Below are positions 32,669-42,109 of a DNA stretch of 64,000 bases, piece after piece. A model generated the notes under the pieces. That model saw only the letters and a list, made by a program, of their open reading frames with translations, ran no database searches and had not been told where the DNA came from. Origin of the DNA: Spirochaetota bacterium (lineage in GTDB: Bacteria > Spirochaetota > UBA4802 > UBA5368); contig DATIKU010000008.1 in NCBI GenBank assembly GCA_035477215.1, positions 62,001 to 126,000 on the forward strand. Direction: 5' to 3'. Made by a program: the position numbers and the translations under genes. Numbering within the stretch: the stretch's first letter is position 1; each line of letters starts with the position of its first letter.

Positions 32669-35260
32669 CTATGGCCTGAGCACCAGCGTATGCTTTGCGC
32701 CCTTATCCACCTGCGGCCTCGTCCAGAGCATGTGGCGATACAGGCCTTTTCGCCACGGTTCGATCATATCGCCGTACCAGGGGCTTTTAGGGTGCCCGCT
32801 CTGCCCCGTTGAATTGATGCTGACGTTCCCGCCGAAGTCGCTCATGTCGATTATAACGCGCATGGAGGGGATCATTCGCACGGAGAAATCGCCCGTTCCG
32901 GCGTCCCACATGTTGTTGTTCACGCACTCGGTCGAGCCGCCCACGGGCACGGGCCCCCGGTTGACCAGTTTTTCGAGCAATCCGATTTTACTGGCGCCCA
33001 GGGGGTTGCTGACGAACGTGGCCCCGTGCAGATCGCTCCATCGCCACTTCGAACGGTTTTTTCCGAGCGCGGCTACGGCGGCCTCGTGCCCCTCCCGGAA
33101 CGCGCGGACGAGGACCTCGTCCCTTGTCTCGGTTTTATCCTTCGTCGTGGAATCGTCCCACCACGCGTCACCGGGGTTCGCGAGCAGGAGGGTCATGGCC
33201 AACATCTCCTTGTCGGCGGCATCCGATTTCGCGACATCTCCCAGTTTGTCCTGGAAGACCAGGCCGGTCAGCTTCTTCCAGAACATCGCGTACAGCACGG
33301 CCTGCGGGCTCTCCTCGCTGAAACGCCGGTCCCATTGCATCAGCCAGTCCCTTGCCGCGGCGAGATCGCCGTTTTTAAATTCCAGCTTTTCAAGATAGGG
33401 AAGCACCTCGGCCGCGCTCAGGTTCACCACATCATTCTGCATGGCCCGGTATGTGGCCGGGGTGTGCGGGGCGCTCTGCCGTATCATTTCGGTTATGCGC
33501 TGGGCGCGATACCCGTAAATCCACTTGTTATACCTGCTGCCGAAATTCGCATTAACCGCGCCGCCAAGCCTCGCGTTGAGGGCCGCATAGTATTCCGGCG
33601 GGGCCACCTCCTGGTTCGCGGCGACCATGAATTCCCTCGCCGGATTGAACGCGCGCGGCATGAGGTCGTAGGGCACATACCCCTTCCATTCGTACTCGGA
33701 ACCCCAGCCCGGCGTGGGGACCTGGCCGGCAAGGCCCGCGGGGCGGATGGGTATCTTACCGGGCATCTGGAATCCGATATTGCCTTTCGTGTCGGCGTAG
33801 ATGATGCTCTGCGAGGGCACGTCCCAGTTCTTCAGCGCGGCGCGGAACTCGTTCCAGTTCCTCGCTTTATTGAGGCCGATGATGGCCAGAGCTATGCGGC
33901 CGGGCTCGAGCGCGGTCCACCTCAGCGCGCGCGGGTCCTCGTTATTGAACCCGGCGAGCGTGTCGGTTTCGGGATCGTACTTGTTGTCGTTGATGATCGG
34001 GCCCAGATGAGTTACGCGCACGGTGATTTCGATCGATGGTTTTCCGTTGCCGAATACAATGGTCTCTTTACGAACGGACATATCGCGCCACGAGCCGTTC
34101 CACCGGTACTGCAGCGGGTTTTTCGGGTTCACCTTGATCATATACTGGTCGTTGACGTCGGGATAGACGTTGGTGGTGCCCCAGGAGATGTCGGCGTTGT
34201 GCCCCACGACCACGCCAGGGTTCGAGGAAAAGGTGAATCCCTGAACGTCGAAGGGCCGGCCCGTGCCGTCGTCCGCGGCATGCAGGGCCACCTCGTACCA
34301 TATCGAAGGCATCTGGATGCCGAGGTGCGGATCGTTTGCCAGGAGGGCCTTGCCGCTCCTGGTCATCTTTCCCGTGGCCACCCAGCTGTTGCTTCCCACG
34401 CCGTCGTGACCGCCGCCCATCCAGCCGAAGTCCGGCGTATCGTTACCTGAAATCGGCTTCCCGGTATAATGCGCCGGCGCCGGACGTCCTTCGCCCTGGG
34501 GACGCGTCGCGACCGTGCCGCCGAGCAGGGCCCTGACATCCTCCCCGGTCAGGGTGGTCGGCTTTTCCCCGATCGGCCAGGGCGGTATCAGCCACGTTTC
34601 CGCCATCTTCGCCCCGAGTTTTTCGTAAAGCCGCGTACGCAATATTTCCGGATCCCGCCGGAGACCGAGGTCCCATGCCATTATTTTCGAAAACATCAGC
34701 GAATCGATCGGCGTCCAGGGCTCTATGTTGAATTTCACCCCGGTCAGCCCCAGCAGGGCGTAATTCACCGAAAGCTGGCGCGGCTTTTTGCCGGTTATAT
34801 ACGCGTTGACACCGGCGGCGAACGCGTCGAGCGGCGAACGCTCGGCCGGAGTATAGCTTTCGTATTCTCGTTTGCAGACTCCATAGAGCCCGAGTGAGCG
34901 AAGATAAATATCGGCCGACACCAGAGCGGCCTTTTTGCCCGTAAGCTCCTCTATTCTGCCGCCGCAGGTCTTACGGTAAAATTCCATCTGCCACCAGCGG
35001 TCCTGGGCCTGGACATAGCCCTGCGCGAAAAATACATCGTGCATGTTTTTCGCGTAGATGTGCGCAACGCCATGGGAGTCCCTGAGTATCTCCACCCTGT
35101 CTTTCAGGCCCTTTACCGAAAGCTCACCGTCGATTTGCGGAAGCGGCGCGCGAGCGATGACCTGATAGTAGATAAACCCGCCGCCGAAGAGCAGTACGAT
35201 GATTGCCAGAAGGCCAAGACATGCGACCTTAACCGCTTTACCGAGCTTTCCCTTGAGCAT
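32669..35260 (-). CDS. Penicillin acylase family (S45) Ntn-hydrolase
   Basis: About 863 aa. An N-terminal transmembrane or signal segment (about residues 12-33) is followed by the alpha-chain region (ILRDSHGVAHIYA...AQDRWWQMEFYR). Then comes a linker with the autoprocessing site GVGSNSW at residues 287-292, in which S290 becomes the N-terminal nucleophile. DPHLGIQMPSIWYEVALH and the beta-chain PGVVVGHNADISWGTTN follow. These enzymes cleave amide bonds of acyl-homoserine lactones, beta-lactams or other N-acyl compounds in the periplasm. ATG 35260 has GAGGAGGG upstream. It is transcribed alone from a strong promoter (35305-35333), divergent from marR. Confidence 0.92.
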   Translation of the reverse strand: MLKGKLGKAVKVACLGLLAIIVLLFGGGFIYYQVIARAPLPQIDGELSVKGLKDRVEILRDSHGVAHIYAKNMHDVFFAQGYVQAQDRWWQMEFYRKTCGGRIEELTGKKAALVSADIYLRSLGLYGVCKREYESYTPAERSPLDAFAAGVNAYITGKKPRQLSVNYALLGLTGVKFNIEPWTPIDSLMFSKIMAWDLGLRRDPEILRTRLYEKLGAKMAETWLIPPWPIGEKPTTLTGEDVRALLGGTVATRPQGEGRPAPAHYTGKPISGNDTPDFGWMGGGHDGVGSNSWVATGKMTRSGKALLANDPHLGIQMPSIWYEVALHAADDGTGRPFDVQGFTFSSNPGVVVGHNADISWGTTNVYPDVNDQYMIKVNPKNPLQYRWNGSWRDMSVRKETIVFGNGKPSIEITVRVTHLGPIINDNKYDPETDTLAGFNNEDPRALRWTALEPGRIALAIIGLNKARNWNEFRAALKNWDVPSQSIIYADTKGNIGFQMPGKIPIRPAGLAGQVPTPGWGSEYEWKGYVPYDLMPRAFNPAREFMVAANQEVAPPEYYAALNARLGGAVNANFGSRYNKWIYGYRAQRITEMIRQSAPHTPATYRAMQNDVVNLSAAEVLPYLEKLEFKNGDLAAARDWLMQWDRRFSEESPQAVLYAMFWKKLTGLVFQDKLGDVAKSDAADKEMLAMTLLLANPGDAWWDDSTTKDKTETRDEVLVRAFREGHEAAVAALGKNRSKWRWSDLHGATFVSNPLGASKIGLLEKLVNRGPVPVGGSTECVNNNMWDAGTGDFSVRMIPSMRVIIDMSDFGGNVSINSTGQSGHPKSPWYGDMIEPWRKGLYRHMLWTRPQVDKGAKHTLVLRP

Positions 35261-35304
35261 CACTATGCCCTCCTCATGGTACGGCATGATGCGATCGTTC
35301 CTTG

Positions 35305-35333
35305 AGTCTATGCCCTTGTGATTGCATTGTCAA
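35305..35333 (-). promoter_or_regulatory. Promoter of the penicillin acylase gene
   Basis: Minus strand TTGACA (35328-35333), 17-base spacer, TAGACT (35305-35310), about 45 bases before the ATG. Confidence 0.7.
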
Positions 35334-35454
35334 GCATGGGAGGGTGGTGACGGGTTTCAATTCAGGCGACAAGGAGTCGATCGGGTATTTCCCATTCATT
35401 TGATGCCGGCACCGTCAACTCGCGCTCCCGTGCAAATAAAACTGAATTATTTTC

Positions 35455-35483
35455 TTGACGAATCCCGCCAACCGTATTATATT
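35455..35483 (+). promoter_or_regulatory. Promoter of marR
   Basis: TTGACG (35455-35460), 17-base spacer, TATATT (35478-35483). The -10 lies inside the operator palindrome 35476-35507. Confidence 0.7.
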
Positions 35484-35507
35484 TAGGTCATACTAACTAA
35501 CCATAAT
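35476..35507. promoter_or_regulatory. MarR operator 1 (autoregulatory)
   Basis: ATTATATTTAG (35476-35486) and CTAACCATAAT (35497-35507) are symmetrical at 9 of 11 positions and overlap the marR -10. The half-site is the same as in operator 2 after the gene. Confidence 0.6.
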
Positions 35508-35522
35508 CGCGAGAAAGCACGC

Positions 35523-35954
35523 GTGGCCCGAAACTACACCCTTATCGAACTGGTCGAAATACTGACCCGGCTCATCGGGAGCTACGAGGAGGAGATCATT
35601 GGGGAATTTGAAAAATCGGGCCTCACGGCAAAACTGGTCAACTATCTCGAGGCGGTAAAGGAACTGGGGAACCCCAATCTGGTCGAGCTATCCCGAAGGC
35701 TTGGCCTCAGCAAGCCCTCCATCTCCGCGATCATTGAAAAGCTCTCGAATCTCGGGTTCGTCCGAAAAACGCAATCCGATGACGACCGGCGATCGTTTCA
35801 TCTCCATCTTACGGAAAGCGGGGAAAAGATCACACGGATGCACGACTCCATCCATCAGCGAATAGCCGACCTGCTGGCAAGGCACCTGCAAAAGGGCGAG
35901 ACACGCGACCTCGTTGTCCTGCTCAACAAGGTGGTGCGGGGGCTGGAAAAGTAA
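35523..35954 (+). CDS. MarR-family transcriptional regulator
   Basis: 143 aa winged helix-turn-helix repressor. Seen: NLVELSRRLGLSKPSISAIIEKLSNLGFVRKTQS with the wing DDDRRSFHLHLTESG, the MarR signature. GTG start at 35523. It is flanked by two similar palindromes, one over its own promoter and one between it and the methyltransferase genes, so it probably represses itself and the downstream pair in the absence of a ligand. Confidence 0.93.
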   Translation: MARNYTLIELVEILTRLIGSYEEEIIGEFEKSGLTAKLVNYLEAVKELGNPNLVELSRRLGLSKPSISAIIEKLSNLGFVRKTQSDDDRRSFHLHLTESGEKITRMHDSIHQRIADLLARHLQKGETRDLVVLLNKVVRGLEK

Positions 35955-35963
35955 TTTTTTTAA

Positions 35964-35999
35964 GGATTATAATTAGTTTATATGAACTAAATATAATCC
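35964..35999. promoter_or_regulatory. MarR operator 2
   Basis: 15-bp arms GGATTATAATTAGTT (35964-35978) and AACTAAATATAATCC (35985-35999), 14 of 15 positions symmetrical, 6-base spacer. Immediately follows the marR stop and precedes the methyltransferase genes. Confidence 0.65.
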
Positions 36000-36098
36000 T
36001 CCATACACCAATACCCGAACCCGGCATTTCCGCCAACGCGAAGAATGCGGAAACGGGAGTCGATGATAAACGCGTCAATAAAATACCGGAGGTTTCAC

Positions 36099-36701
36099 AT
36101 GAGTTTTTTTGATGTTTTCCAACTGACGATGATGGGCCTCTTCCTGCTTGTTTTCGGGGGGAGGACGGCCATCATGAGCATTCGCGGAACCAGGGTAATC
36201 GTACTGGGGACGGGCAAGAGCGGTTTCGGCGCCGTGCTCGAGGTCGTGTTTCTCGCGGGGTTGTGCGCATGGTGCTGGGAGGTCGTCGCCCAGTCGCTCG
36301 GTCACGAAGCACGGCTTCTGCCCGAGACTCTGTACGTACCCGTAATCGAGCACCCCGCGCTCTCCATCGCGGGAGCGGTGATGATAGGCGCGGGGTTTAT
36401 CGTCTTTATATGGGCGCTCGTTTCTTTCGGCGCATCATGGCGCGTGGGGATAGACACACGGCGGCCGGGCGACCTGATTACGCACGGAGCCTTCTCCATC
36501 TCGAGAAACCCGATATTTCTATTCATTGATCTTTATTTCGTGGGCACGGCTCTCATCTACGGCAACCCCTTCTTTCTGACCTGCGCGCTTGCCACGGTGA
36601 CGGGCATCCATTTCCAGATTAAACAGGAAGAAAAATTTCTGTCGAAGCAGTATGGCGGCGCGTACGCGGAATACTTACTGCGCACACGACGATATCTATA
36701 G
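36099..36701 (+). CDS. Isoprenylcysteine carboxyl methyltransferase-like membrane protein
   Basis: About 200 aa, with four or five transmembrane segments. The C-terminal catalytic pattern is DLITHGAFSISRNPIFLFID...QIKQEEKFLSKQYGGAYAEYLLRTRRYL, which matches the ICMT/PEMT family (GpYr.vRHPmY...E E..L...fg..Y..Y...vpr). It uses SAM to methylate a membrane-embedded substrate. ATG 36099 has GGAGG upstream, so the longer frame from 36045 was rejected. Probably cotranscribed with the next methyltransferase gene and controlled by MarR. Confidence 0.8.
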   Translation: MSFFDVFQLTMMGLFLLVFGGRTAIMSIRGTRVIVLGTGKSGFGAVLEVVFLAGLCAWCWEVVAQSLGHEARLLPETLYVPVIEHPALSIAGAVMIGAGFIVFIWALVSFGASWRVGIDTRRPGDLITHGAFSISRNPIFLFIDLYFVGTALIYGNPFFLTCALATVTGIHFQIKQEEKFLSKQYGGAYAEYLLRTRRYL

Positions 36702-36715
36702 AAGGGGGGACTATC

Positions 36716-37294
36716 ATGGAACTGAGCGTACGCGAATTCAGGGCGATGAACAATTCGTTCAGGAGATTTTTACAACGCCGATTTGAATTTCCGCGTTTCA
36801 AGGGCATGGGGCTCACCGGAAAGGGGAAGAGAATTCTCGAGATCGGCTGCGGCTCCGGATACGGAGCCCTGCTCCTTCGGGAGCTCGAGCCTGCATGGTA
36901 TGCGGGAATCGACATCATGCCCGAGCAGATCGACCTCGCCATCAGGCGCGAGGTCCCCGGCTGCTCGTTCATGACCATGGACGCCGCCGACCTTTCGTAC
37001 TTCGCCGACGGAAGCGTCGACACGGTGGTGGTCTTCGGCATCCTGCATCACATCCCCGAGTGGAGGAAGGTGCTTAAGGAATCATGGCGCGTGCTCGATA
37101 AAGGCGGAAGCCTGTTTCTTGAAGAACCAGACGGCAGGCTCATATCCGTCTGGGACATGGTCTTCAAGTGGGGCCATCCGGTCCGCGGCTTCACCCTCGC
37201 CGAACTGGAGAAGGAAATAATCCGCGCGGGCTTTGTCATCAAGAAAAAAAAACGGCTGCTCGGCTTCGGGACATACGCGGCCGTCAAGGAATAG
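36716..37294 (+). CDS. Class I SAM-dependent methyltransferase
   Basis: 192 aa. Motif I ILEIGCGSGYGALLL, motif II-type GIDIMPEQIDLA, motif MDAADLSYFADGSVDTVVVFGILHHI and post motif LKESWRVLDKGGSLFLEEP identify a Methyltransf_11/25 type enzyme. Cytoplasmic. GAAGGGGGG ribosome site, 14 bp after the ICMT-like gene. Substrate unknown; a lipid or quinone-like small molecule is plausible given the partner. The hairpin at 37320-37351 follows. Confidence 0.88.
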   Translation: MELSVREFRAMNNSFRRFLQRRFEFPRFKGMGLTGKGKRILEIGCGSGYGALLLRELEPAWYAGIDIMPEQIDLAIRREVPGCSFMTMDAADLSYFADGSVDTVVVFGILHHIPEWRKVLKESWRVLDKGGSLFLEEPDGRLISVWDMVFKWGHPVRGFTLAELEKEIIRAGFVIKKKKRLLGFGTYAAVKE

Positions 37295-37319
37295 GGCGCG
37301 AATCATCCCGGACTCGTTA

Positions 37320-37351
37320 CCTTCCGGGCGCTTAATCGTTCGCCCGGAAGG
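37320..37351 (+). terminator. Hairpin terminator after the methyltransferase genes
   Basis: Perfect 11-bp arms CCTTCCGGGCG (37320-37330) and CGCCCGGAAGG (37341-37351), 10-base loop, no T run. Confidence 0.5.
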
Positions 37352-37444
37352 AGCATCATTCCCGGCCCTGTATGCACCCATCCGTTATACCGCACGCCGC
37401 AAGATGTTTGACACCCCGGCGTATCACCTGTATCATGCATTCCC

Positions 37445-40375
37445 ATGAAAATCCTTATCAGAACGATATGCCTCACTCTCGCCCTCTTCTCGTCCCAGGC
37501 CGCCCGGGGCGCGGTGATGTTCGACCCGTCCCTCGAATGGCGCTCGATCAAGACCGAGCATTTCCGCATCCACTACCATCGGGGGCTCGAGGCCGAGGCG
37601 GCCCGCCTGGCGATAAAGGCCGAGGAGCTGCACCGGGAACTCTCGCCGCTTCACCGCTGGACGCCCTTTTTTCGAACGGACGTCATCATTGTGGACAGCA
37701 CCGACGACGCCAACGGCTTTTCCACGCCATATCCGTTCAACCGCGTTCAGCTCTACGTCGCCCGGCCGCGCCCCGACTCGACGCTTTCGAACTTCGACGA
37801 CTGGCAGCGGCTCGTGTTCACGCACGAATACACGCACACATTGAACCTCGACGCGATAAGCGGCATTCCTTCGATCAGCCGTTATACCCTCGGCAGGGTG
37901 TGCTTCCCCAATATCTTTCTGCCCATGTGGATGCTCGAGGGGAATGCCGTCTACTACGAGTCGCGCAAGTCGCCCGGCTCCCCGCTGGCGCCGGGCAGGA
38001 ACAACAGCACCTATACCGACATGGTGATGCGCGCGGCCTTCGCCGAAAACCGTTTCATGTCGATCGCCGCGTCATCGCACTTCCCGCGCGAATGGCCCAT
38101 GGGAAGCACGCCCTATCTCTACGGCGGCCTGTTCGTGGATTTCCTCGAAAAGAAATACGGCAGGAACAGCTTTTCCCTGGTGATGGAGGAAAACACCGAC
38201 AACATCATCCCCTACCTGGCGGACAAGAACGCGAAGGACGTATACGATGAAAGCCTAATACGCCTCTGGAAAGAGTGGGAGCGCTATCTCGGGGTCCGCT
38301 ACCGACGCCAGCTCGATTCGATAGAGTCCGCGGGCCTTACTCCGGTGCGCTTCCTCACCGCAAGCGGCTACCAGACGTCACTCCCGCGTTTCTCCCGCGA
38401 CGGAGCCTTCGTCTATTATGTACGCTCCACGGCACACCGGAAAACCGCCCTCATGCGCGGCTCCATCGGCACGGGGAAAACCGAGGAGCTCTGCGAGGTT
38501 CATGATCCCGGTTCGATCAGCGTCACCGACGGGCCGGTATACATTTCCGACCCCGAGTACCACCGTTCCTTCTCGCTTTATAACGAGGCCTATGTCTATG
38601 ATGGACACGGGTACCGCAGGTTGACCCGGGCCCTGCGGGGCGTATACGTTGACATCTCCCGGGATGGAAGCCGCGCGGTATTTGTACAACAGGAGCGGGA
38701 CCGTTATTCGCTGGTGCTCTCGGACGCATCGTTCGCCGACCAAAAACGCATCATCGCTGAGAGCGATGTGCAGCTTTCATTCCCCCGAATCTCCCCGGAC
38801 GAGAATCGCGTGATCTTTACCATTAAGGACCGAAACGGAAACGCCGACCTGGCGCTCTGGAGCGGTCCCGGCGGGACCTTCAGCCGCATCACCTCCGATC
38901 CGTATAACGACATCTGCCCCACCTGGCACCCGGACGGCAGGCGCGTGGTCTTTTCGTCCGACCGCGGCGGAGTGTATAATCTTTACGAGATGGATACCTC
39001 CACGGGGACCGTCGCGCGGCTCAGCAACCTCACCGGCGGGGCCTTTCACCCAGATGTGTCGCCCGACGGCGGAATGATCGCCTTCGCCGCATACGGTGTG
39101 CGCGGTTTCGACATCGCGCTCATTCCCTATCCGGCGACGAAAACCGAAAAGACGGTTTCCGCGCCTGTCGCGCTGGCCGTCGACTTTTTCAAACCCGAAG
39201 CGCCGGAGGAAGCGGCCCCCACCACGGGAGCGCCATACACTCCCGTCCATTCGGTGTTCCCGCCATTCTGGCTTCCGATCTTCGGGACATCGGAGATATA
39301 TGACAGGAAATACGACCAGCTTTATGGTATCTTCATTCCGGGCAGCGACACCCTTTACCGGCATTTCTATTCACTGAGTGCCTATTTCTACAACATCCAG
39401 CGCCGCGCCGTCGTGGACTTCAACTACCTTTACGCGGGATTGTACCCCAATTTCCTGTTCCGCTATGAGAACGAGGCCCTTTTCTATGGAGAGGACCGCT
39501 TCCCGTGGTCCGACGCGCTTCCCTACGGCGTGAAGCGCGCGCTCGAGCGGGCAGTCTCGGGCGGAATCGAGCTGCCATTCATCCGCTTTCTGTACGCCCA
39601 TAGCCTGATGCTGTCGTACCGGTACGAGGAGAGGATCACGGACGTCTCCGAGCCGCTCGGAGGTGATATTACGCGCTACAGGGACCGTCTGGCCCGAGCG
39701 AGCGCCGCATGGATGTACACCGGAACCAGCGAATACCCCTATTCCATCAGCGAAGAAGATGGTGCGGATTTCATCGTTGTTGCCGATACGTATAATGAAG
39801 CGATCGGTTCCGATCTGTCATTTTCGAAGGTACGCGCCGAGTTTTCTCAATATATGGGAGGACTTGCCCGCAACAACGTTCTTATGGTGAGACTGCGTGG
39901 AGGCGCTTCGTTCAATAACCCGGCGTACCTTTCGCCGTACCCGCTGGGCAGGTTCGAAAGGGGAAAGACCGGCCCGCCGGCCTCTGATGAGGACGAGTTC
40001 GGCCTGAGAGGCTACCCGGCCGGAGCGCTGTACGCCGACAGGTTCGCCTCCGGCACCTTGGAATACCGTTTCCCGGTATTTCAGCGCGAGGGCGGCTTCA
40101 GAATGGTTCCGCTCTATTTCCGCGATCTTTCGGCGCGGGTGTTCTTTGAATACGGCAACGCCTGGAATGGCAGGGCCGATATGGAGGAATTCAGGCCGGG
40201 GGCCGGGATGGAGGCCCACATAAAGATCACGGCCGGTTATATGATGGATCTGCGCGCCTTTGTCGGATATGCCCGTGGTTTCGGGCGGCTTGGCGAAGAT
40301 CAGGTGTATTTCGGGGTATACGGGTTTTTTGAGGCTGCTTTTAAAAATATTTACCGTCGTTTCTCGTACCTTTAA
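37445..40375 (+). CDS. Secreted metallopeptidase-like / TolB propeller / outer-membrane barrel protein
   Basis: 976 aa. A signal peptide (about 1-23, ending RGA) is followed by a gluzincin-like domain. Its HEYTH is at residues 127-131 and the third ligand E165 lies in MWMLEGNAVYYE, the peptidase_MA pattern. Residues about 290-590 contain WD40-like TolB blades (FPRISPDENRVIFT, PTWHPDGRRVVFSSDRGG, FHPDVSPDGGMIAFA). From about 640 on, beta-barrel strands end in a terminal aromatic-rich FSYL, as in Omp85/ShlB-type barrels. It is likely an outer-membrane protein displaying a periplasmic or surface protease. Single gene with no clear operon partner. Confidence 0.78.
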   Translation: MKILIRTICLTLALFSSQAARGAVMFDPSLEWRSIKTEHFRIHYHRGLEAEAARLAIKAEELHRELSPLHRWTPFFRTDVIIVDSTDDANGFSTPYPFNRVQLYVARPRPDSTLSNFDDWQRLVFTHEYTHTLNLDAISGIPSISRYTLGRVCFPNIFLPMWMLEGNAVYYESRKSPGSPLAPGRNNSTYTDMVMRAAFAENRFMSIAASSHFPREWPMGSTPYLYGGLFVDFLEKKYGRNSFSLVMEENTDNIIPYLADKNAKDVYDESLIRLWKEWERYLGVRYRRQLDSIESAGLTPVRFLTASGYQTSLPRFSRDGAFVYYVRSTAHRKTALMRGSIGTGKTEELCEVHDPGSISVTDGPVYISDPEYHRSFSLYNEAYVYDGHGYRRLTRALRGVYVDISRDGSRAVFVQQERDRYSLVLSDASFADQKRIIAESDVQLSFPRISPDENRVIFTIKDRNGNADLALWSGPGGTFSRITSDPYNDICPTWHPDGRRVVFSSDRGGVYNLYEMDTSTGTVARLSNLTGGAFHPDVSPDGGMIAFAAYGVRGFDIALIPYPATKTEKTVSAPVALAVDFFKPEAPEEAAPTTGAPYTPVHSVFPPFWLPIFGTSEIYDRKYDQLYGIFIPGSDTLYRHFYSLSAYFYNIQRRAVVDFNYLYAGLYPNFLFRYENEALFYGEDRFPWSDALPYGVKRALERAVSGGIELPFIRFLYAHSLMLSYRYEERITDVSEPLGGDITRYRDRLARASAAWMYTGTSEYPYSISEEDGADFIVVADTYNEAIGSDLSFSKVRAEFSQYMGGLARNNVLMVRLRGGASFNNPAYLSPYPLGRFERGKTGPPASDEDEFGLRGYPAGALYADRFASGTLEYRFPVFQREGGFRMVPLYFRDLSARVFFEYGNAWNGRADMEEFRPGAGMEAHIKITAGYMMDLRAFVGYARGFGRLGEDQVYFGVYGFFEAAFKNIYRRFSYL

Positions 40376-40390
40376 AAAAAGTGCTTTATT

Positions 40391-40409
40391 AAATGAACCA
40401 TGTTCATTT
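40391..40409. promoter_or_regulatory. Palindromic operator upstream of the HDOD gene
   Basis: AAATGAAC-CAT-GTTCATTT, perfect 8-bp arms around 3 bases, a typical TetR-like site. A TATAGT hexamer (40409-40414) directly follows. Confidence 0.45.
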
Positions 40410-40522
40410 ATAGTTGGCATCGGAGACGTGCAGGGATTCGGTGATGCCGCCGCGCCGGCGCCATGAGACCTCCCGGCGGCGGAATACAGAGATACAAATC
40501 AGTTTGTGGACAGGAGCGGGCC

Positions 40523-42028
40523 TTGGAAGGGACCTTAGAGAATCAGGTTGTTTTAAATCCTCCCAATTTTAAAGAAGCGATACGGAATGGGGAGGATTTC
40601 TACATTCAGTTTTCACTGATGAGCCCTCTTGTCGAGGAAAACCTCATCAAGGTGCTCCACCGCGAGCTCGAAAACTATGATATCCTCTACATGAAGGACA
40701 TGCTGCTCACCGTCCTTAAAGAGCTCATCAACAACGCCGTCAAGGCCAACGCCAAAAGGCTCTTTTTCAAGAAAAAGGGCCTGGATATACGTAAAAAGGA
40801 AGAATATCGCTCGGGCATGGACACCTTCAAGGAGGAGGTATTCACCGACGAGTCATCGATATTAAAAGAACTGGCGGAGGCGAAGCTGGTTGTGCGCGTC
40901 TTCTTCAAGGTCCTTCCCGAGAACCTCCGCATAAGCATCATCAACAACATCCCCATACTCGAAGAAGAGCTCGTTAAGATCGAATCGAGGGTCAGAAAGG
41001 CGTACTCCTACAAGGACATCTCGGACGCGTTCGACGACGTCCTCGACGATTCCGAGGGCGCGGGCCTCGGTCTAACCATGGCGCTCATCCTCTTCAAGAA
41101 CATCGGCCTGCCGCCGGAAACCTTCAGCATATCGACCGACGGCAAGCTCACCATAGCCAAAATCAACATCCCCAGGCGCCCCGACGCCGGCGAGTTCAGC
41201 GTAAAGATCGCCGAGAGCATTTTACAAGAGCTGGAGAACATCCCCTCGTTTCCGGAAAACATCATAGAAATCCAGCGTCTTTGCGCAAATCCCGATTCAA
41301 CCATACGGGAGATTGCCGACAGCATAAAGCGCGACCCGGGTCTCACGACGGCGCTATTAAAGCTCTCCAACTCCGCCGGTTATATCACCATCAAGAAGAT
41401 AGAGACAATCGAGGAGGCGGTGAAGATAATCGGAACAAAGGGCATCAACATGCTCCTTGTTGCCACCGGCGTCCAGAAAGTACTCGACTCCCGTTACAAG
41501 AGATTCGAAACCATCTGGAAGAACTCCTATAGAACCGCCTTCTACGCCCAGCGCATCGCGATGCAGATCAAGCACAGCAAGATGAGTGAGTTCGCCTATC
41601 TCGCGGCGCTCCTCTGCGACATCGGCAGGATCGTCCTGCTCTCCATCAGCCCCGACAAGATCAACCGGCTCGTCGAAATCACCGGAAACAAGAACCTCGC
41701 GGATACGGCCGTCATCGAGGAGATAACCCTCGGGGTGAGCCACAGCACGCTGGGAAGCCTCATCTGCAAAAAATGGAAGTTCAACGACGCGCTGGTAAAG
41801 GCAATCGAGTACCACCATCGCCCGCACATGGCGCCCGAACGCTTCCGCGATCTGTCTTATACGGTCTATCTTTCATATATTTTCAACGAGATAGAGAACC
41901 GTAATTGTCGTTTTGAGATCGTCGACGAGGACGTGCTGGAATATTTCAACCTTAACAACAAAAAAAACTTCGAAATGCTCCACAAGGTCCTCAAGGAAGC
42001 CTACGAGGCGAATACCGCCGCCCGCTGA
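40523..42028 (+). CDS. HATPase-HDOD fusion signalling protein
   Basis: About 501 aa. N-terminal half resembles a GHKL ATPase (LLTVLKELINNAVKANAKR as N box, SEGAGLGLTMALILFKNIG as G2 box). C-terminal half is an HDOD domain (about 235-450: ILQELENIPSFPENIIEIQRL..., LLKLSNSAGY, AALLCDIGRIVLL, EYHHRP). HDOD proteins act in signalling without known catalysis. I chose the TTG at 40523, which has AGGAG six bases upstream; an ATG at 40463 lacks a ribosome site. Possible control by the palindrome at 40391-40409. Confidence 0.8.
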   Translation: MEGTLENQVVLNPPNFKEAIRNGEDFYIQFSLMSPLVEENLIKVLHRELENYDILYMKDMLLTVLKELINNAVKANAKRLFFKKKGLDIRKKEEYRSGMDTFKEEVFTDESSILKELAEAKLVVRVFFKVLPENLRISIINNIPILEEELVKIESRVRKAYSYKDISDAFDDVLDDSEGAGLGLTMALILFKNIGLPPETFSISTDGKLTIAKINIPRRPDAGEFSVKIAESILQELENIPSFPENIIEIQRLCANPDSTIREIADSIKRDPGLTTALLKLSNSAGYITIKKIETIEEAVKIIGTKGINMLLVATGVQKVLDSRYKRFETIWKNSYRTAFYAQRIAMQIKHSKMSEFAYLAALLCDIGRIVLLSISPDKINRLVEITGNKNLADTAVIEEITLGVSHSTLGSLICKKWKFNDALVKAIEYHHRPHMAPERFRDLSYTVYLSYIFNEIENRNCRFEIVDEDVLEYFNLNNKKNFEMLHKVLKEAYEANTAAR

Positions 42029-42109
42029 CCGCGGATCAGGGTCTAAAAAGAATTGACTAATTCCCGCACCTGTCGCGTATTAAGCGAAGCTTTAAACAGG
42101 GGGGCGCTC

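Noticed and set aside
33026-34450. 474-codon plus-strand frame inside the penicillin acylase gene
   Set aside because: Complement of a clear Ntn-hydrolase; no ribosome site or domain.
36045-36098. Upstream start for the ICMT-like protein
   Set aside because: No ribosome site, while ATG 36099 follows GGAGG; the upstream part follows the MarR operator.
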